From Streptomyces sp. VRA16 Mangrove soil (GTDB taxonomy: Bacteria > Actinomycetota > Actinomycetes > Streptomycetales > Streptomycetaceae), in the NCBI RefSeq assembly GCF_017377775.1, contig NZ_JAFVLN010000004.1, positions 525,642 through 589,641 on the forward strand: 64,000 bases of DNA, given 5' to 3'. The notes below the pieces were generated by a model. It was not told the DNA's origin and did not search any database. It saw only the letters and a program-made list of their open reading frames with translations. A program made the position numbers and the translations under genes. How positions within the stretch are numbered: position 1 is the stretch's first letter; every line of letters starts with the position of its first letter. Positions 14,469-22,059 of the stretch are shown piece by piece.

Positions 14469-15816
14469 CCCGGTCCTCGGGCTCCGCGGGCGACCCGCTC
14501 GGGCGTGGTTCACCGCGGGAGACGAAGGCATCCCGCGGGTGCTGCACGGAGAGCAGCGAGACGATGTCGCGGCCGTAGAGAAGGGCCGTGGCCCACACGG
14601 CGAACACCCGCGTCTTACGTTCCCAGCTCGGTATGGCCAGGACGTGGTAACCACGGTGCATCAGCCAGGCCGGGAAGCCCTTGATGACCAGGCGCCGGTA
14701 CTGGAAGATGCCGCGGCCGAGGCCGAGGGTGGCCACGACGCCCAGGCTGTGGTGGACGTAGTCCTTCGCCGGTCGGCCGCGCAGGGTCGCCAGGATGTTC
14801 TTCGCCAGCCGCTTGCCCTGCCGGACTGCGTGCTGGGCGTTCGGGACGGTACGGGCGCCCGGCCGACCGGCCGCGAGATCGGGCACCGAGGCGTCGTCAC
14901 CCGCCGCCCAGACGTCGGGCACCACCTCGGTGTCCGTGGTGACCCGCAGATCCGCCCGTACGGTCAGCAGGCCGCGCTCGTCGACGGGCAGGTCGGTGTG
15001 GTTGTGCACGATGGGGTTGGCGGCGTTGCCTGCCGTCCACACCAGCAGGCCCGAGTCATACTCGGTGCCGTCCGACAGTCGGACCCGTCCGTCCTCTGCG
15101 GAGACCAGCTGGGTGTTCAGGTGCACCCGGGCCCCCCGCTCCTCCAGTGAACGCACCACCCAGGCGCCCGGCCCGTCGGTGACCTCAGGCAGGATCCGGT
15201 CCCGCGCCTCGACCAGGTGGAAGGACGGCTCGTCCGCTTCGATCTCCGGGTACTGCTCAAGCAGCGCCGTCGCCAGTGCCAGCAGTTCACCGAACCCCTC
15301 CACCCCGGAGAATCCGCCACCGACGACGGTGACCGTGAGCAGCTTGCTGCGTTCGGGCCCGCGCGGCAGGCCGGCCGCGCGGTCGAACGAGGTGAGCAGG
15401 TGGTCGCGGATCGCCACCGCCTCCTCGACGTGCTTCAGTCCGTACGCCTGGTCGCTCAGCCCCGGGATCGGGAAGGTCCGGGTGACCGCCCCCGCCGTCA
15501 CCACCAGCACGTCGTAGTGCAGGTCGAAGGACGGCCCGGACTCCGGGCGGACCGTGACGGTGCGCGCACCGTGGCTGATCTCCGTCACCGAGCCCGCGAC
15601 CAGCCGCGTACGGTGCAGGTGGCGCCGGAGCGAGACCGCCGCGTGGCGGGCCTCGACCGAACCGGCCACGACCTCGGGCAGGAACGGCTGGTACGTCATG
15701 TACGGACGGGGATCGACGACGGTGACGCGCGCCTCACCCCTCCGCAGCTTCTTCTCCAGGCCCCACGCGGTGTAGAAACCCGCGTAACCGCCACCCACGA
15801 TCAAGATCTCACGCAC
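14458..15816 (-). CDS. ndh: Type II NADH dehydrogenase (Ndh-2)
   Basis: Protein of 452 residues. FAD motif ILIVGGGYAGFYTAWGLEK (residues 4-22), NADH motif VTVVGGGFSGVEGFGELLAL (about 160), quinone/FAD motif VWAAGDDASVPD (about 318) and NAQHAVRQGKRLAKNI. A C-terminal amphipathic membrane-anchoring region (FPAWLMHRGYHVLAIPSW) completes the layout of single-subunit NADH:quinone oxidoreductases, which pass electrons to menaquinone without pumping protons. Start ATG 15816, 34 bases after promoter site 10. An extra NDH-2 under stress control would keep NADH oxidised when complex I or oxidases are impaired. Confidence 0.9.
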   Translation of the reverse strand: MREILIVGGGYAGFYTAWGLEKKLRRGEARVTVVDPRPYMTYQPFLPEVVAGSVEARHAAVSLRRHLHRTRLVAGSVTEISHGARTVTVRPESGPSFDLHYDVLVVTAGAVTRTFPIPGLSDQAYGLKHVEEAVAIRDHLLTSFDRAAGLPRGPERSKLLTVTVVGGGFSGVEGFGELLALATALLEQYPEIEADEPSFHLVEARDRILPEVTDGPGAWVVRSLEERGARVHLNTQLVSAEDGRVRLSDGTEYDSGLLVWTAGNAANPIVHNHTDLPVDERGLLTVRADLRVTTDTEVVPDVWAAGDDASVPDLAAGRPGARTVPNAQHAVRQGKRLAKNILATLRGRPAKDYVHHSLGVVATLGLGRGIFQYRRLVIKGFPAWLMHRGYHVLAIPSWERKTRVFAVWATALLYGRDIVSLLSVQHPRDAFVSRGEPRPSGSPAEPEDRVRA

Positions 15817-15850
15817 GGTGTCCTCTGTTCCTCTCGGTCTTCACCCTGTA

Positions 15851-15877
15851 GACCGATCGCCGGCACTCGATGTGACA
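15851..15877 (-). promoter_or_regulatory. ECF-type promoter TGTCAC-N15-TCGGTC, site 10 (minus strand)
   Basis: Plus strand GACCGA 15851-15856, 15 bases, GTGACA 15872-15877. Its -10 is 34 bases from the ndh start. Confidence 0.75.
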
Positions 15878-15902
15878 CCGTGGCCCCACCCTGACCGGGG
15901 TC

Positions 15903-17846
15903 TCAACGCGCCCCGTGCGGGCGCCTCTTCACCCTCATGTCGACCTCGTAGACCAGGGATGTGCGGTGGCCGTACTGAATGGTGTACATCCTCTTGCCGC
16001 CGTGGACGACCTTGGCGGCCGCCGGGAAGTAGTCGGTGGTCGACCGTGGCGTCACCGTCGTGACGTAGGCCTGGCCCGACGGCACGGTGTACATGCTCAG
16101 CGGCGCCTGCGTCGACGGCGACAGTCCCGCCGGGATCTCGGCGGGGTCCGGGTAGCTGGTGCCGTAGACCTTGACCGCTTCGACGCCCACGGGGGCGACG
16201 ACGGTCGCATCGGGCGCCGGCACGGTGTTCCGGCCGTGCGGGTTGTGGAACCAGACCTTGCTGCCACTGAACCAGATGGCGGTCCAGTCGCCCTGCTTGT
16301 CCGCGACGACGAACTGCTGCCCGGCCTGGGCGGTGCTGCCCCAGTCGTTGATCCGGGTGGTGCCGGGTCCGTCCGGGTGCAGGGCCTGGTCGCCGAAGAG
16401 CGGTGCGGACAGGCGGGGTTCGGTGCGCAGCTGCACGAAGTTCGTCGGCCGCCGCACGTCGGCGCACTCGGGCGTGGCACCGCTCGGGTCGTCGTCGGGA
16501 CAGATGTGCACGGTGTTCTGGTTGCGGGCGAATCCGGGTGCGATGGTCACGGCGGTCCCGATCTCACCGACACCGTGCCTGCCGTGGACGGGTACACCCA
16601 GCAGGTCCATGAAGTGCTCCCAGTCCCAGAACGGTCCCGGGTCCCAGTGCACCCCCGAGGCGAGCGCGGAATTGGGGCCCACGACGTTGTCGTGCCCGAT
16701 GACGTGCTGCCGGTCGAGCGGCACGTCGAAGCGTTCGGCCAGGTACTTCACCAGCTCGGCCGAGGCCTGGTACTGGCTCTCGGTGTACCAGGTGGCGCCC
16801 CGGGCGGCGAAGCCCTCGTGCTCGATGCCGACCGAGTGCATGTTGGTGACGTAGTTGCCTGCGTGGTAGGCGAGATTCTGGGTGGGGACCATCTGCACGA
16901 CCGCCCCGTCCGAGGAGCGGATCACATAGTGTGCCGAGGCCGTGCCCGGGAGTTGGGCGTTGGCGACGGCGGACGCGTAGGAGCCCTCTGTGTCGTGGAG
17001 GACGATCTGGTCGATGTCGATGCCGTTGGCGGGCCGGTCGGCAACCTGTCCGTTGGACGGATGGGCCGCAACGAACGTGCAGGCCAGGGTCGATGGGCAC
17101 TCGGTCGCCGTGGCCGGCGCGGCCGGCAGCCCGAGCTCGCCGCGCTGCGTGGGCGCCGGGGCGACCGCGGGGTCGGCGGCGAGCCGGACACGCTGACCGT
17201 CGGCCGTTCTGCGTGCGGCGCCCTTCTTCATCGTGGCGAAGACGCGGTCGGCGTAGGCGGCGGCGCCCTGCCGGTCGCGTGCCTGGCCGTAGCGGGCGAC
17301 CGCTGCCCACCAGTCGTCCGGGTCGCCGGACAGCCTGCCGTGGAGTTTCTTCTCGTAGGAGGCGAGCAGCGCCGCACCGCCGCGGATGTTCGCCGCCGCG
17401 TCCTCGCGCAGGGCACGGGCCGACAGGCCGGTCAGCTCGGCAGCGGCGCGCAGGGTGTGCAGGGCGTCGTCGTCCGCCAGCTTCTTGGCATCCTTGCGGC
17501 CGGCGGTTCCCGCGGCGCCGCCCGCCATCATGGACGCCGTGACGTCCGTCAGGTGCATCGGGCCGTAGCCGCCGGAGGTGCTGTGTTGGCCCGGGTGCGT
17601 CTCCCAGGCCGACTGTTCGTAGGCCACGGCCAGCAGCACGTGCCGCGGGACGTGGTAGTCCTCGGCCGCCTGCGCGAACTCCTGTTGCAGCGTGGCGGTG
17701 CGGACCGGGCCGTCCTGCGTCGCGCGGGCCACCGCGGGAAGGGCGATGGCGCCCGCCACCACCACGGCCGCGGCGCCGAGCGCGACCGGCCGCCTTCGCA
17801 GTGCGGGGCGGCGGCGAGAAGGCCGGGCGGGTGAAGTCTCTGTCAT
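15903..17846 (-). CDS. Secreted N-acetylmuramoyl-L-alanine amidase (Amidase_2/PGRP fold)
   Basis: Protein of 647 residues. The N-terminus has an Arg-rich stretch followed by a hydrophobic core ending IALPAVARA (signal peptide or anchor, about residues 1-41). Residues about 50-210 form a helical lysozyme/transglycosylase-like region (VPRHVLLAVAYEQSAWETHP, GGYGPMHLTD). The amidase domain, about 278-400, has QIVLHDTEG, AHYVI, HSVGIEHEG and HVIGHDNV, supplying the Zn ligands. The C-terminal third has two SH3-like repeats with QLRTEP, GDWTAIWFSG and VYGTSYPD. It would cut the peptide from the glycan in peptidoglycan. Start ATG 17846 follows GAGATGTGAG. It is preceded by a 14-bp direct repeat at 17862-17894, not by the ECF promoter. 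Confidence 0.85.
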   Translation of the reverse strand: MTETSPARPSRRRPALRRRPVALGAAAVVVAGAIALPAVARATQDGPVRTATLQQEFAQAAEDYHVPRHVLLAVAYEQSAWETHPGQHSTSGGYGPMHLTDVTASMMAGGAAGTAGRKDAKKLADDDALHTLRAAAELTGLSARALREDAAANIRGGAALLASYEKKLHGRLSGDPDDWWAAVARYGQARDRQGAAAYADRVFATMKKGAARRTADGQRVRLAADPAVAPAPTQRGELGLPAAPATATECPSTLACTFVAAHPSNGQVADRPANGIDIDQIVLHDTEGSYASAVANAQLPGTASAHYVIRSSDGAVVQMVPTQNLAYHAGNYVTNMHSVGIEHEGFAARGATWYTESQYQASAELVKYLAERFDVPLDRQHVIGHDNVVGPNSALASGVHWDPGPFWDWEHFMDLLGVPVHGRHGVGEIGTAVTIAPGFARNQNTVHICPDDDPSGATPECADVRRPTNFVQLRTEPRLSAPLFGDQALHPDGPGTTRINDWGSTAQAGQQFVVADKQGDWTAIWFSGSKVWFHNPHGRNTVPAPDATVVAPVGVEAVKVYGTSYPDPAEIPAGLSPSTQAPLSMYTVPSGQAYVTTVTPRSTTDYFPAAAKVVHGGKRMYTIQYGHRTSLVYEVDMRVKRRPHGAR

Positions 17847-17861
17847 CTCACATCTCACTGT

Positions 17862-17894
17862 TGAATGAGCCGAACTGTTGTGAATGAGCCGAAC
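17862..17894. repeat. 14-bp direct repeat upstream of amidase gene
   Basis: TGAATGAGCCGAAC at 17862-17875 and again at 17881-17894, start-to-start 19 bases (about two helical turns). Its position 16 bases before the amidase start suggests a regulator binding site. Confidence 0.55.
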
Positions 17895-18060
17895 GATGGC
17901 TTCGTCATGCGCGCGGCATCGCTCCGCGAGGCGTCCCTGCCGGTGAGCGGGCAGGGACACGCCTACGCGGGGCCTGCGCCATGGGAGTTGTGCTCTGCCG
18001 AACATGGCTGGTGTACGCGCGACGGGCGCGGGGTGGGAACCGCGCCCGTCGCAGCGGTCG

Positions 18061-18795
18061 TCAGTCCCCAGCGTGCGCGCTCCAGTGGCCTTCCAGGATC
18101 TCTGCGACCTCGGCAGGCCGCTGCAGCGGCGGCCAGTGGTTGCAGTCCATTTCGACCACGGCGGAGGCATGCAGCGAGGCACCGAGCTTGCGCCCGAACT
18201 CGATCTGGCACGCGGGGTCGAGTGCTCCCCAGAACACCAGACAGGGCGCCGACACGGCCGCAAGTCCCGGTTCCCACTCCGCCCCCATGGTGACGGCGGA
18301 GCGATACAGCTTCAGGACGGAGTCCTTCATCGGCTCGTCCACGCGGCTCACCATGTCGTCGGCCAGCCGGCGGGGTACGTCGAAGCCGGCCGCCAGGTCC
18401 GCTGCGAACGGCTCCGCACGCAGGTCGCGCATGAACCGGTCGCCCTCGACCTGGTCCTGCCAGGTCTTGGCCAACGGGTGCCAGACATAACCGGAGTTGA
18501 CCGGCCCGTTGCCGCCGGCCCAGGTACGCACCAGATCGGGGCGCAGGTAGGCGACGCGCAGGGTGAGGATGCAGCCCCAGTCGTGGCCGACCAGGTCCAC
18601 CGGCTCACCGACCCGCTCCAGGCGTCGGATCAGCCAGTCGACGTACTCCTCCTTCGAGGAGCCGAATCCGTTGGGACGCGGGGCACCGAACCCGGGCAGG
18701 TCCCAGGCCTCCACATCGGTGCGGGTCAGGTGCCGGCGCACGCCGTCCCACACGTGGTGGGTGTCGGGCACGCCGTGGATCAGGATGGCAGGCAT
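18061..18795 (-). CDS. Alpha/beta hydrolase with Asp nucleophile (epoxide hydrolase/dehalogenase-like)
   Basis: Protein of 244 residues. MPAILIHGVPDTHHVWDGV holds the oxyanion HGxP motif. LVGHDWGCILTL is the nucleophile elbow, with Asp in place of Ser, the hallmark of haloalkane dehalogenases and epoxide hydrolases. A late Asp (WGALDPACQ) and the catalytic His in MDCNHWPPLQRP complete the triad. The cap domain is short. Start ATG 18795. Substrate unknown. A lone TGTCAC at 18852-18857 on the opposite strand is not a promoter match for this gene. Confidence 0.8.
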   Translation of the reverse strand: MPAILIHGVPDTHHVWDGVRRHLTRTDVEAWDLPGFGAPRPNGFGSSKEEYVDWLIRRLERVGEPVDLVGHDWGCILTLRVAYLRPDLVRTWAGGNGPVNSGYVWHPLAKTWQDQVEGDRFMRDLRAEPFAADLAAGFDVPRRLADDMVSRVDEPMKDSVLKLYRSAVTMGAEWEPGLAAVSAPCLVFWGALDPACQIEFGRKLGASLHASAVVEMDCNHWPPLQRPAEVAEILEGHWSAHAGD

Positions 18796-18950
18796 GAGTG
18801 ATTCCTTCGTCAGGAGACGACTGCGCCTCAGGGCGGGAGAGAATCACATCTTGTCACACCGTGTGTTAATGGTGCGGCCCTCCGGCCGACCGCGGGGCCG
18901 CCCGGCCTCGCCGACGTGCTCAGCCGCCCCTCCCTGTGCTCGCCGGCCCC

Positions 18951-18977
18951 TGTCACAGGATTCCCGCTCGCCCGGTC
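18951..18977 (+). promoter_or_regulatory. ECF-type promoter TGTCAC-N15-CCGGTC, site 11
   Basis: Exact TGTCAC 18951-18956, CCGGTC 18972-18977, 15-base spacer, 58 bases before the sigma-like gene. Confidence 0.8.
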
Positions 18978-19035
18978 TGCTGTGCAACGAACGCCCCGCC
19001 GCGGCTGTGGCGGGGCCCAGGAGGAGAGGACCCCC

Positions 19036-19941
19036 ATGGGTGACATTGGTGAGGCAGCGTCGCTCACCGAGCTGCTCGACGAGCGACGGCATCTGCTGGA
19101 CGTCGCCTCCTGGATGCTCGGCCTCGGCCCCGAGGCCGAGGACGTCGTCGCCCATGCCTACCGGCGGTGGTACGCCCTGAGCGACGCCCAGCGCAGGAGG
19201 ATCACCGAGCCGCGCAGCTGGCTGGCCAGAACCACGGGCACCATCTGCCTGGCCCGGCTGCCCCTGCAGAAGGGCGCGCCCGCGGCCGCCGGTGAAGCCG
19301 CCACAGTGCCCGGCCGGGCACTGGCCGAAGAGGTCGGAGACATCCTGCGCAAGGCGCTGAACACACTGTCCCCGGCCGAACAGGCCGCGTTCTTTCTCGA
19401 CGCCGTCCCCGTCGCGCCGCCCCGGCCGGTCACGGAGACCATGGGGCCACGGTCCGGCCCCTGGCCCGAACCGGCCCGCCGTGCCCGCCCCGGCCCGGGT
19501 GAGCCCCGGGCAGGTGCCACGCCTCCCTACCGGCACGACCAGGTCGTCCACGCCGTGCGCGGGGCATGTGCCGCACTGGATGCGGCGGGTCTTGAGTCCC
19601 TGCTGGCACCGGACGTCAGCGCGTATTTCGACGGTGGCGGCAAGGTCCGCGCACTGTCCCGCCCGGTGCACGGCCGTCGGGCGGTGGGCCACGCACTGCT
19701 GACCCTGCTCGCCCCGCAGCCCCACACCGTCCTCCAGCTGCGTCCTGCCAACGGCCGCACCGCCCTCGTCGTGGGCCACCACGACAAGGTCGCCGCGGTC
19801 ATCAGCTTCGCCGTCACCCGGGATCTGGTCACCCGCGTGTGGGCCGTCCTCAACCCGGACAAGTTGCGCGCCTGGAACCGTGGTCCCACCGACGCCGTCG
19901 AACGCGGCGTACAAGAAGGTGAACGGTCGACGCTCCGATAG
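19036..19941 (+). CDS. Sigma-factor-like protein with degenerate sigma-4 and SnoaL-like domain (paralogue of 11732-12613)
   Basis: Protein of 301 residues. Sigma-2-like LTELLDERRHLLDVASWMLG and AEDVVAHAYRRWYALSD open the protein. LSPAEQAAFFLDAV begins sigma-4, but it then runs into a Pro/Arg-rich stretch (residues about 123-165) with no helix-turn-helix. The SnoaL-like domain has YFDGGGKVRALSRPVHG and ends AVLNPDKLRAWN. Start ATG 19036 follows GGAGAGGA. Unlike its paralogue it has an exact copy of the shared promoter. It may tune the real ECF41 factors by holding RNA polymerase without -35 contact, or may simply be losing function; the intact reading frame argues for use. Confidence 0.72.
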   Translation: MGDIGEAASLTELLDERRHLLDVASWMLGLGPEAEDVVAHAYRRWYALSDAQRRRITEPRSWLARTTGTICLARLPLQKGAPAAAGEAATVPGRALAEEVGDILRKALNTLSPAEQAAFFLDAVPVAPPRPVTETMGPRSGPWPEPARRARPGPGEPRAGATPPYRHDQVVHAVRGACAALDAAGLESLLAPDVSAYFDGGGKVRALSRPVHGRRAVGHALLTLLAPQPHTVLQLRPANGRTALVVGHHDKVAAVISFAVTRDLVTRVWAVLNPDKLRAWNRGPTDAVERGVQEGERSTLR

Positions 19942-20122
19942 CGCACGCACCGTTGCGGTTTGCCATGACAGTGGCAACAATCGGTGGACAAGTCCTGTGC
20001 ACACGCCCTTCACCATCCACACTGCATCGTCATCCCAGCGCATGCCGGGGTTCCGAACGCATCGTTGCGGCGCATCGCGGCTGGACGGGGCGTGGCACGC
20101 GAGTCGGGGGCGAGAGGGAGAA

Positions 20123-20722
20123 ATGGTTTCGGCATCACGAATGGCACGTACGGCACGCACGGCACGCACGGCACGCACCATCGAGAACACCGCTGAGAGC
20201 CTCCAAGGAGAGCTGGACCGCCTGGAGTTGCAGAAACGGTCGTTGGAGCGGGAACTCGCCGCCGTAGCCGACCATCTCGACACTGTACGCCGGGCCGTGC
20301 ACGCTCTGGAAAGTGTGATGACGGGCCAGGCGGACCCACCGCCCGCGGCGCAACCCACCGCCACGCCCCGGCCCGCCCCCACAGCATCCACGCAGCAGCC
20401 GCCCCCGCGCGAGAAGACCCCCCGCGGGACCACGGGGAAAGCGGCGGTCGAGGGGCCCGAACGGCGAGTGTCCGGGGCACGAGCCCCTTCGCGTGCGGCC
20501 CACCGCGAGGACCGCACCTACGGCAGGCTGACGGAGCAGATCCTCGCCCACCTCGCACAGGCAGGTGACACCGATGTCCGCGCCCGCGACGTGGCGGCAG
20601 CGCTGGGCCGCGCCACCGACAGCGGGAGCATCAATGCGATCCGCAGCACGCTCGACCGACTCGTCGGCGCGTCCCGCATCCGGCGCACGGGCCGGGGCCT
20701 CTACCGCTCTCTGCCGTCCTAG
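20123..20722 (+). CDS. Coiled-coil plus C-terminal winged-helix-like protein with ART repeat at the N-terminus
   Basis: Protein of 199 residues, paralogue of 13935-14468. The N-terminus MVSASRMARTARTARTART comes from a 9-bp tandem repeat. A coiled coil follows (IENTAESLQGELDRLELQKR, about 20-70), then an Ala/Pro/Thr linker and the C-terminal domain RTYGRLTEQILAHLAQAGD, VRARDVAAALG, SGSINAIRSTLDRLVGASRI, RGLYRSL. The last 65 residues are very similar to the paralogue, while linkers differ. Start ATG 20123 follows GAGGGAGAA. It lies downstream of the sigma-like gene at 19036 with a 181-base gap containing a GTGGCAACAATC box. Confidence 0.7.
   Translation: MVSASRMARTARTARTARTIENTAESLQGELDRLELQKRSLERELAAVADHLDTVRRAVHALESVMTGQADPPPAAQPTATPRPAPTASTQQPPPREKTPRGTTGKAAVEGPERRVSGARAPSRAAHREDRTYGRLTEQILAHLAQAGDTDVRARDVAAALGRATDSGSINAIRSTLDRLVGASRIRRTGRGLYRSLPS
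20142..20177 (+). repeat. 9-bp tandem repeat encoding Ala-Arg-Thr
   Basis: Units of CGGCACGCA at 20151-20159, 20160-20168 and 20169-20177 plus a diverged unit at 20142-20150. In frame with the coiled-coil gene, giving four ART triplets. Slippage here would change length without a frameshift. Confidence 0.8.
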
Positions 20723-20759
20723 GCCCTCCGCCGTGGCCCAACCGCACACACCACGGGCC

Positions 20760-20799
20760 CCCGGACGCCGGTTCGCGGGGGATCGAGAAGGCGTCCGGG
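20760..20799 (+). terminator. Probable hairpin terminator with long loop
   Basis: CCCGGACGCC (20760-20769) pairs with GGCGTCCGGG (20790-20799) across a 20-base loop, 38 bases after the coiled-coil gene. Confidence 0.4.
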
Positions 20800-20917
20800 A
20801 GCCACGGCCACCCGCCACGTGCTGCGCAGCGGATGCGGCAGTGTCCCGGCGTCCTCGTGCGGGGTAGCTCGGCGCCGGAAACACTGCATTCAGCCTACCG
20901 CATCGTGCCACGCCAAA

Positions 20918-20974
20918 TGACACTGTCGGGCTCCGGGAAGTGACACTACCGATAACAGTGTCATCAACGGTGTC
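20918..20974. promoter_or_regulatory. Cluster of four TGACAC half-sites (operator-like)
   Basis: TGACACTGTCGG (20918-20929), TGACACTACCGA (20941-20952), and in reverse orientation CCGATAACAGTGTCA (20949-20963) and TCAACGGTGTC (20964-20974). TGACACT-N9-AGTGTCA at 20941-20963 is a clean inverted repeat. It lies 46 bases before the alpha/beta hydrolase start. Confidence 0.55.
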
Positions 20975-21019
20975 GTTTCCTCTTGAAGTACCGCCTTCGC
21001 GCACGGATCATCGGACAGC

Positions 21020-21931
21020 GTGAACCACTCGTACCAGTCATCACCGCTGTCTCCCGGCACTCATGTCCTCACTGTCCGGCACGGCCCTGCCCGCATCGAA
21101 CAGCGCTACCACGTCGCCGGATCGGGCCCCGTGTGCGTCGCTCATTCCGGCGGACCGGGCATAGGTTGGGACTACCTGAGGATCCCCGAACTCGAAGAGC
21201 ACCTGACCATGGTGTACATCGAGCCGGTCGGCACCGGGAACTCCGGGCGCCTGCCCGACGCCCGCGACTACACCGTGCCCACGTACGCGCAGTTCCTGCA
21301 CCAGGTCGTCGACCACCTCGCACAGCCACGGATCCATCTGCTGGGCCACTCCCACGGCGGTTTCGTCGCCCAGCGCTACGCTCTTGAGCACCCGGACCGC
21401 CTGGCCTGCCTCGTTCTGTACGACACCTCTCCCGTGGCGGACGAAACGTTCTGGTCGGCGGCTGTCGCCGCCATGGACCTGTTCGTGGAACGCAACGTCG
21501 GCGCCCATCCCGAGGTGGCCGGTTACACCGACGCCCTCACCACCCCGCTGGGCGCGCTCAACGACGACGGCGCCACGGCCGTCTTGCGGCAGATCATGCC
21601 GGCCTATCTCTTCGACTACTGGGGCAGGGAAGGGGAGTTCGGACCCGCCCGCCGGTTGCTGCGGATGTACGCGGAGCCCAACCGGGGGCAGGGCGCCCCC
21701 TTCGACGTCCGTGCGGAACTGTCCCGGATCACCGCCGCAACCCTGGTCCTGGCCGGAAGCGACGACTTCATCTGCGGCCCGCGCTGGGCTCGGCTCCTGC
21801 ACCAGGGGCTGCCCGACGCCGAGCCGGCGATCCTGAAGGACACCGGGCACCTCGCCCACCTCGAACGGCCCGCCCTGTTCGCCGCCACCGTGCTGGAGTT
21901 CCTGAAGAACCGCGGCGGCCTCTCCTCCTGA
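21020..21931 (+). CDS. Alpha/beta hydrolase, proline iminopeptidase-like
   Basis: Protein of 303 residues. SGGPGIGWDYLRIPELEEH carries the HGGPG-like oxyanion motif of S33 peptidases (first His replaced by Ser). IHLLGHSHGGFVAQRYAL is the Ser nucleophile elbow, GSDDFICGP holds the Asp and DTGHLAHLERP the His. S33 family members release N-terminal proline or hydrolyse small esters. Start GTG 21020 has only a weak RBS (ATCGGA). It lies just after the TGACAC half-site cluster, which suggests repressor control, possibly by the nearby TetR protein, though that is speculation. It ends 22 bases before promoter site 12. Confidence 0.75.
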   Translation: MNHSYQSSPLSPGTHVLTVRHGPARIEQRYHVAGSGPVCVAHSGGPGIGWDYLRIPELEEHLTMVYIEPVGTGNSGRLPDARDYTVPTYAQFLHQVVDHLAQPRIHLLGHSHGGFVAQRYALEHPDRLACLVLYDTSPVADETFWSAAVAAMDLFVERNVGAHPEVAGYTDALTTPLGALNDDGATAVLRQIMPAYLFDYWGREGEFGPARRLLRMYAEPNRGQGAPFDVRAELSRITAATLVLAGSDDFICGPRWARLLHQGLPDAEPAILKDTGHLAHLERPALFAATVLEFLKNRGGLSS

Positions 21932-21953
21932 CCGTCACAGGGTGCTCCGCATC

Positions 21954-21980
21954 TGTCACAAGGTGAGTCACTGCCCGGTC
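21954..21980 (+). promoter_or_regulatory. ECF-type promoter TGTCAC-N15-CCGGTC, site 12
   Basis: Exact TGTCAC 21954-21959, CCGGTC 21975-21980, 15-base spacer, 79 bases before the flavohemoglobin gene. Confidence 0.8.
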
Positions 21981-22024
21981 AATCATGCGAGTACGGATGA
22001 GAGACCGGCGGTGACCCACGCCGG

Positions 22025-22050
22025 AAAATACGCATCTCATTTACCATTTT
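22025..22050. promoter_or_regulatory. AT-rich NsrR-like half-site before flavohemoglobin
   Basis: AAAATACGCATCTCATTTACC and the following CATTTT form the only AT-rich patch in the hmp leader. AAAATACGCATCTC resembles an NsrR half-site (of the AAGATGCATTT type) with an extra base. Weak evidence. Confidence 0.3.
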
Positions 22051-22059
22051 GGAGTCGGC

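Noticed and set aside
14539..15150. Plus-strand frame opposite ndh
   Set aside because: Shadow of the NDH-2 gene, whose motifs are all on the minus strand.
18852..18873. TGTCAC upstream of 19036 as a second regulon promoter
   Set aside because: At 15 bases spacing the -10 reads TGCGGC, a poor match, and a perfect site lies 99 bases closer.
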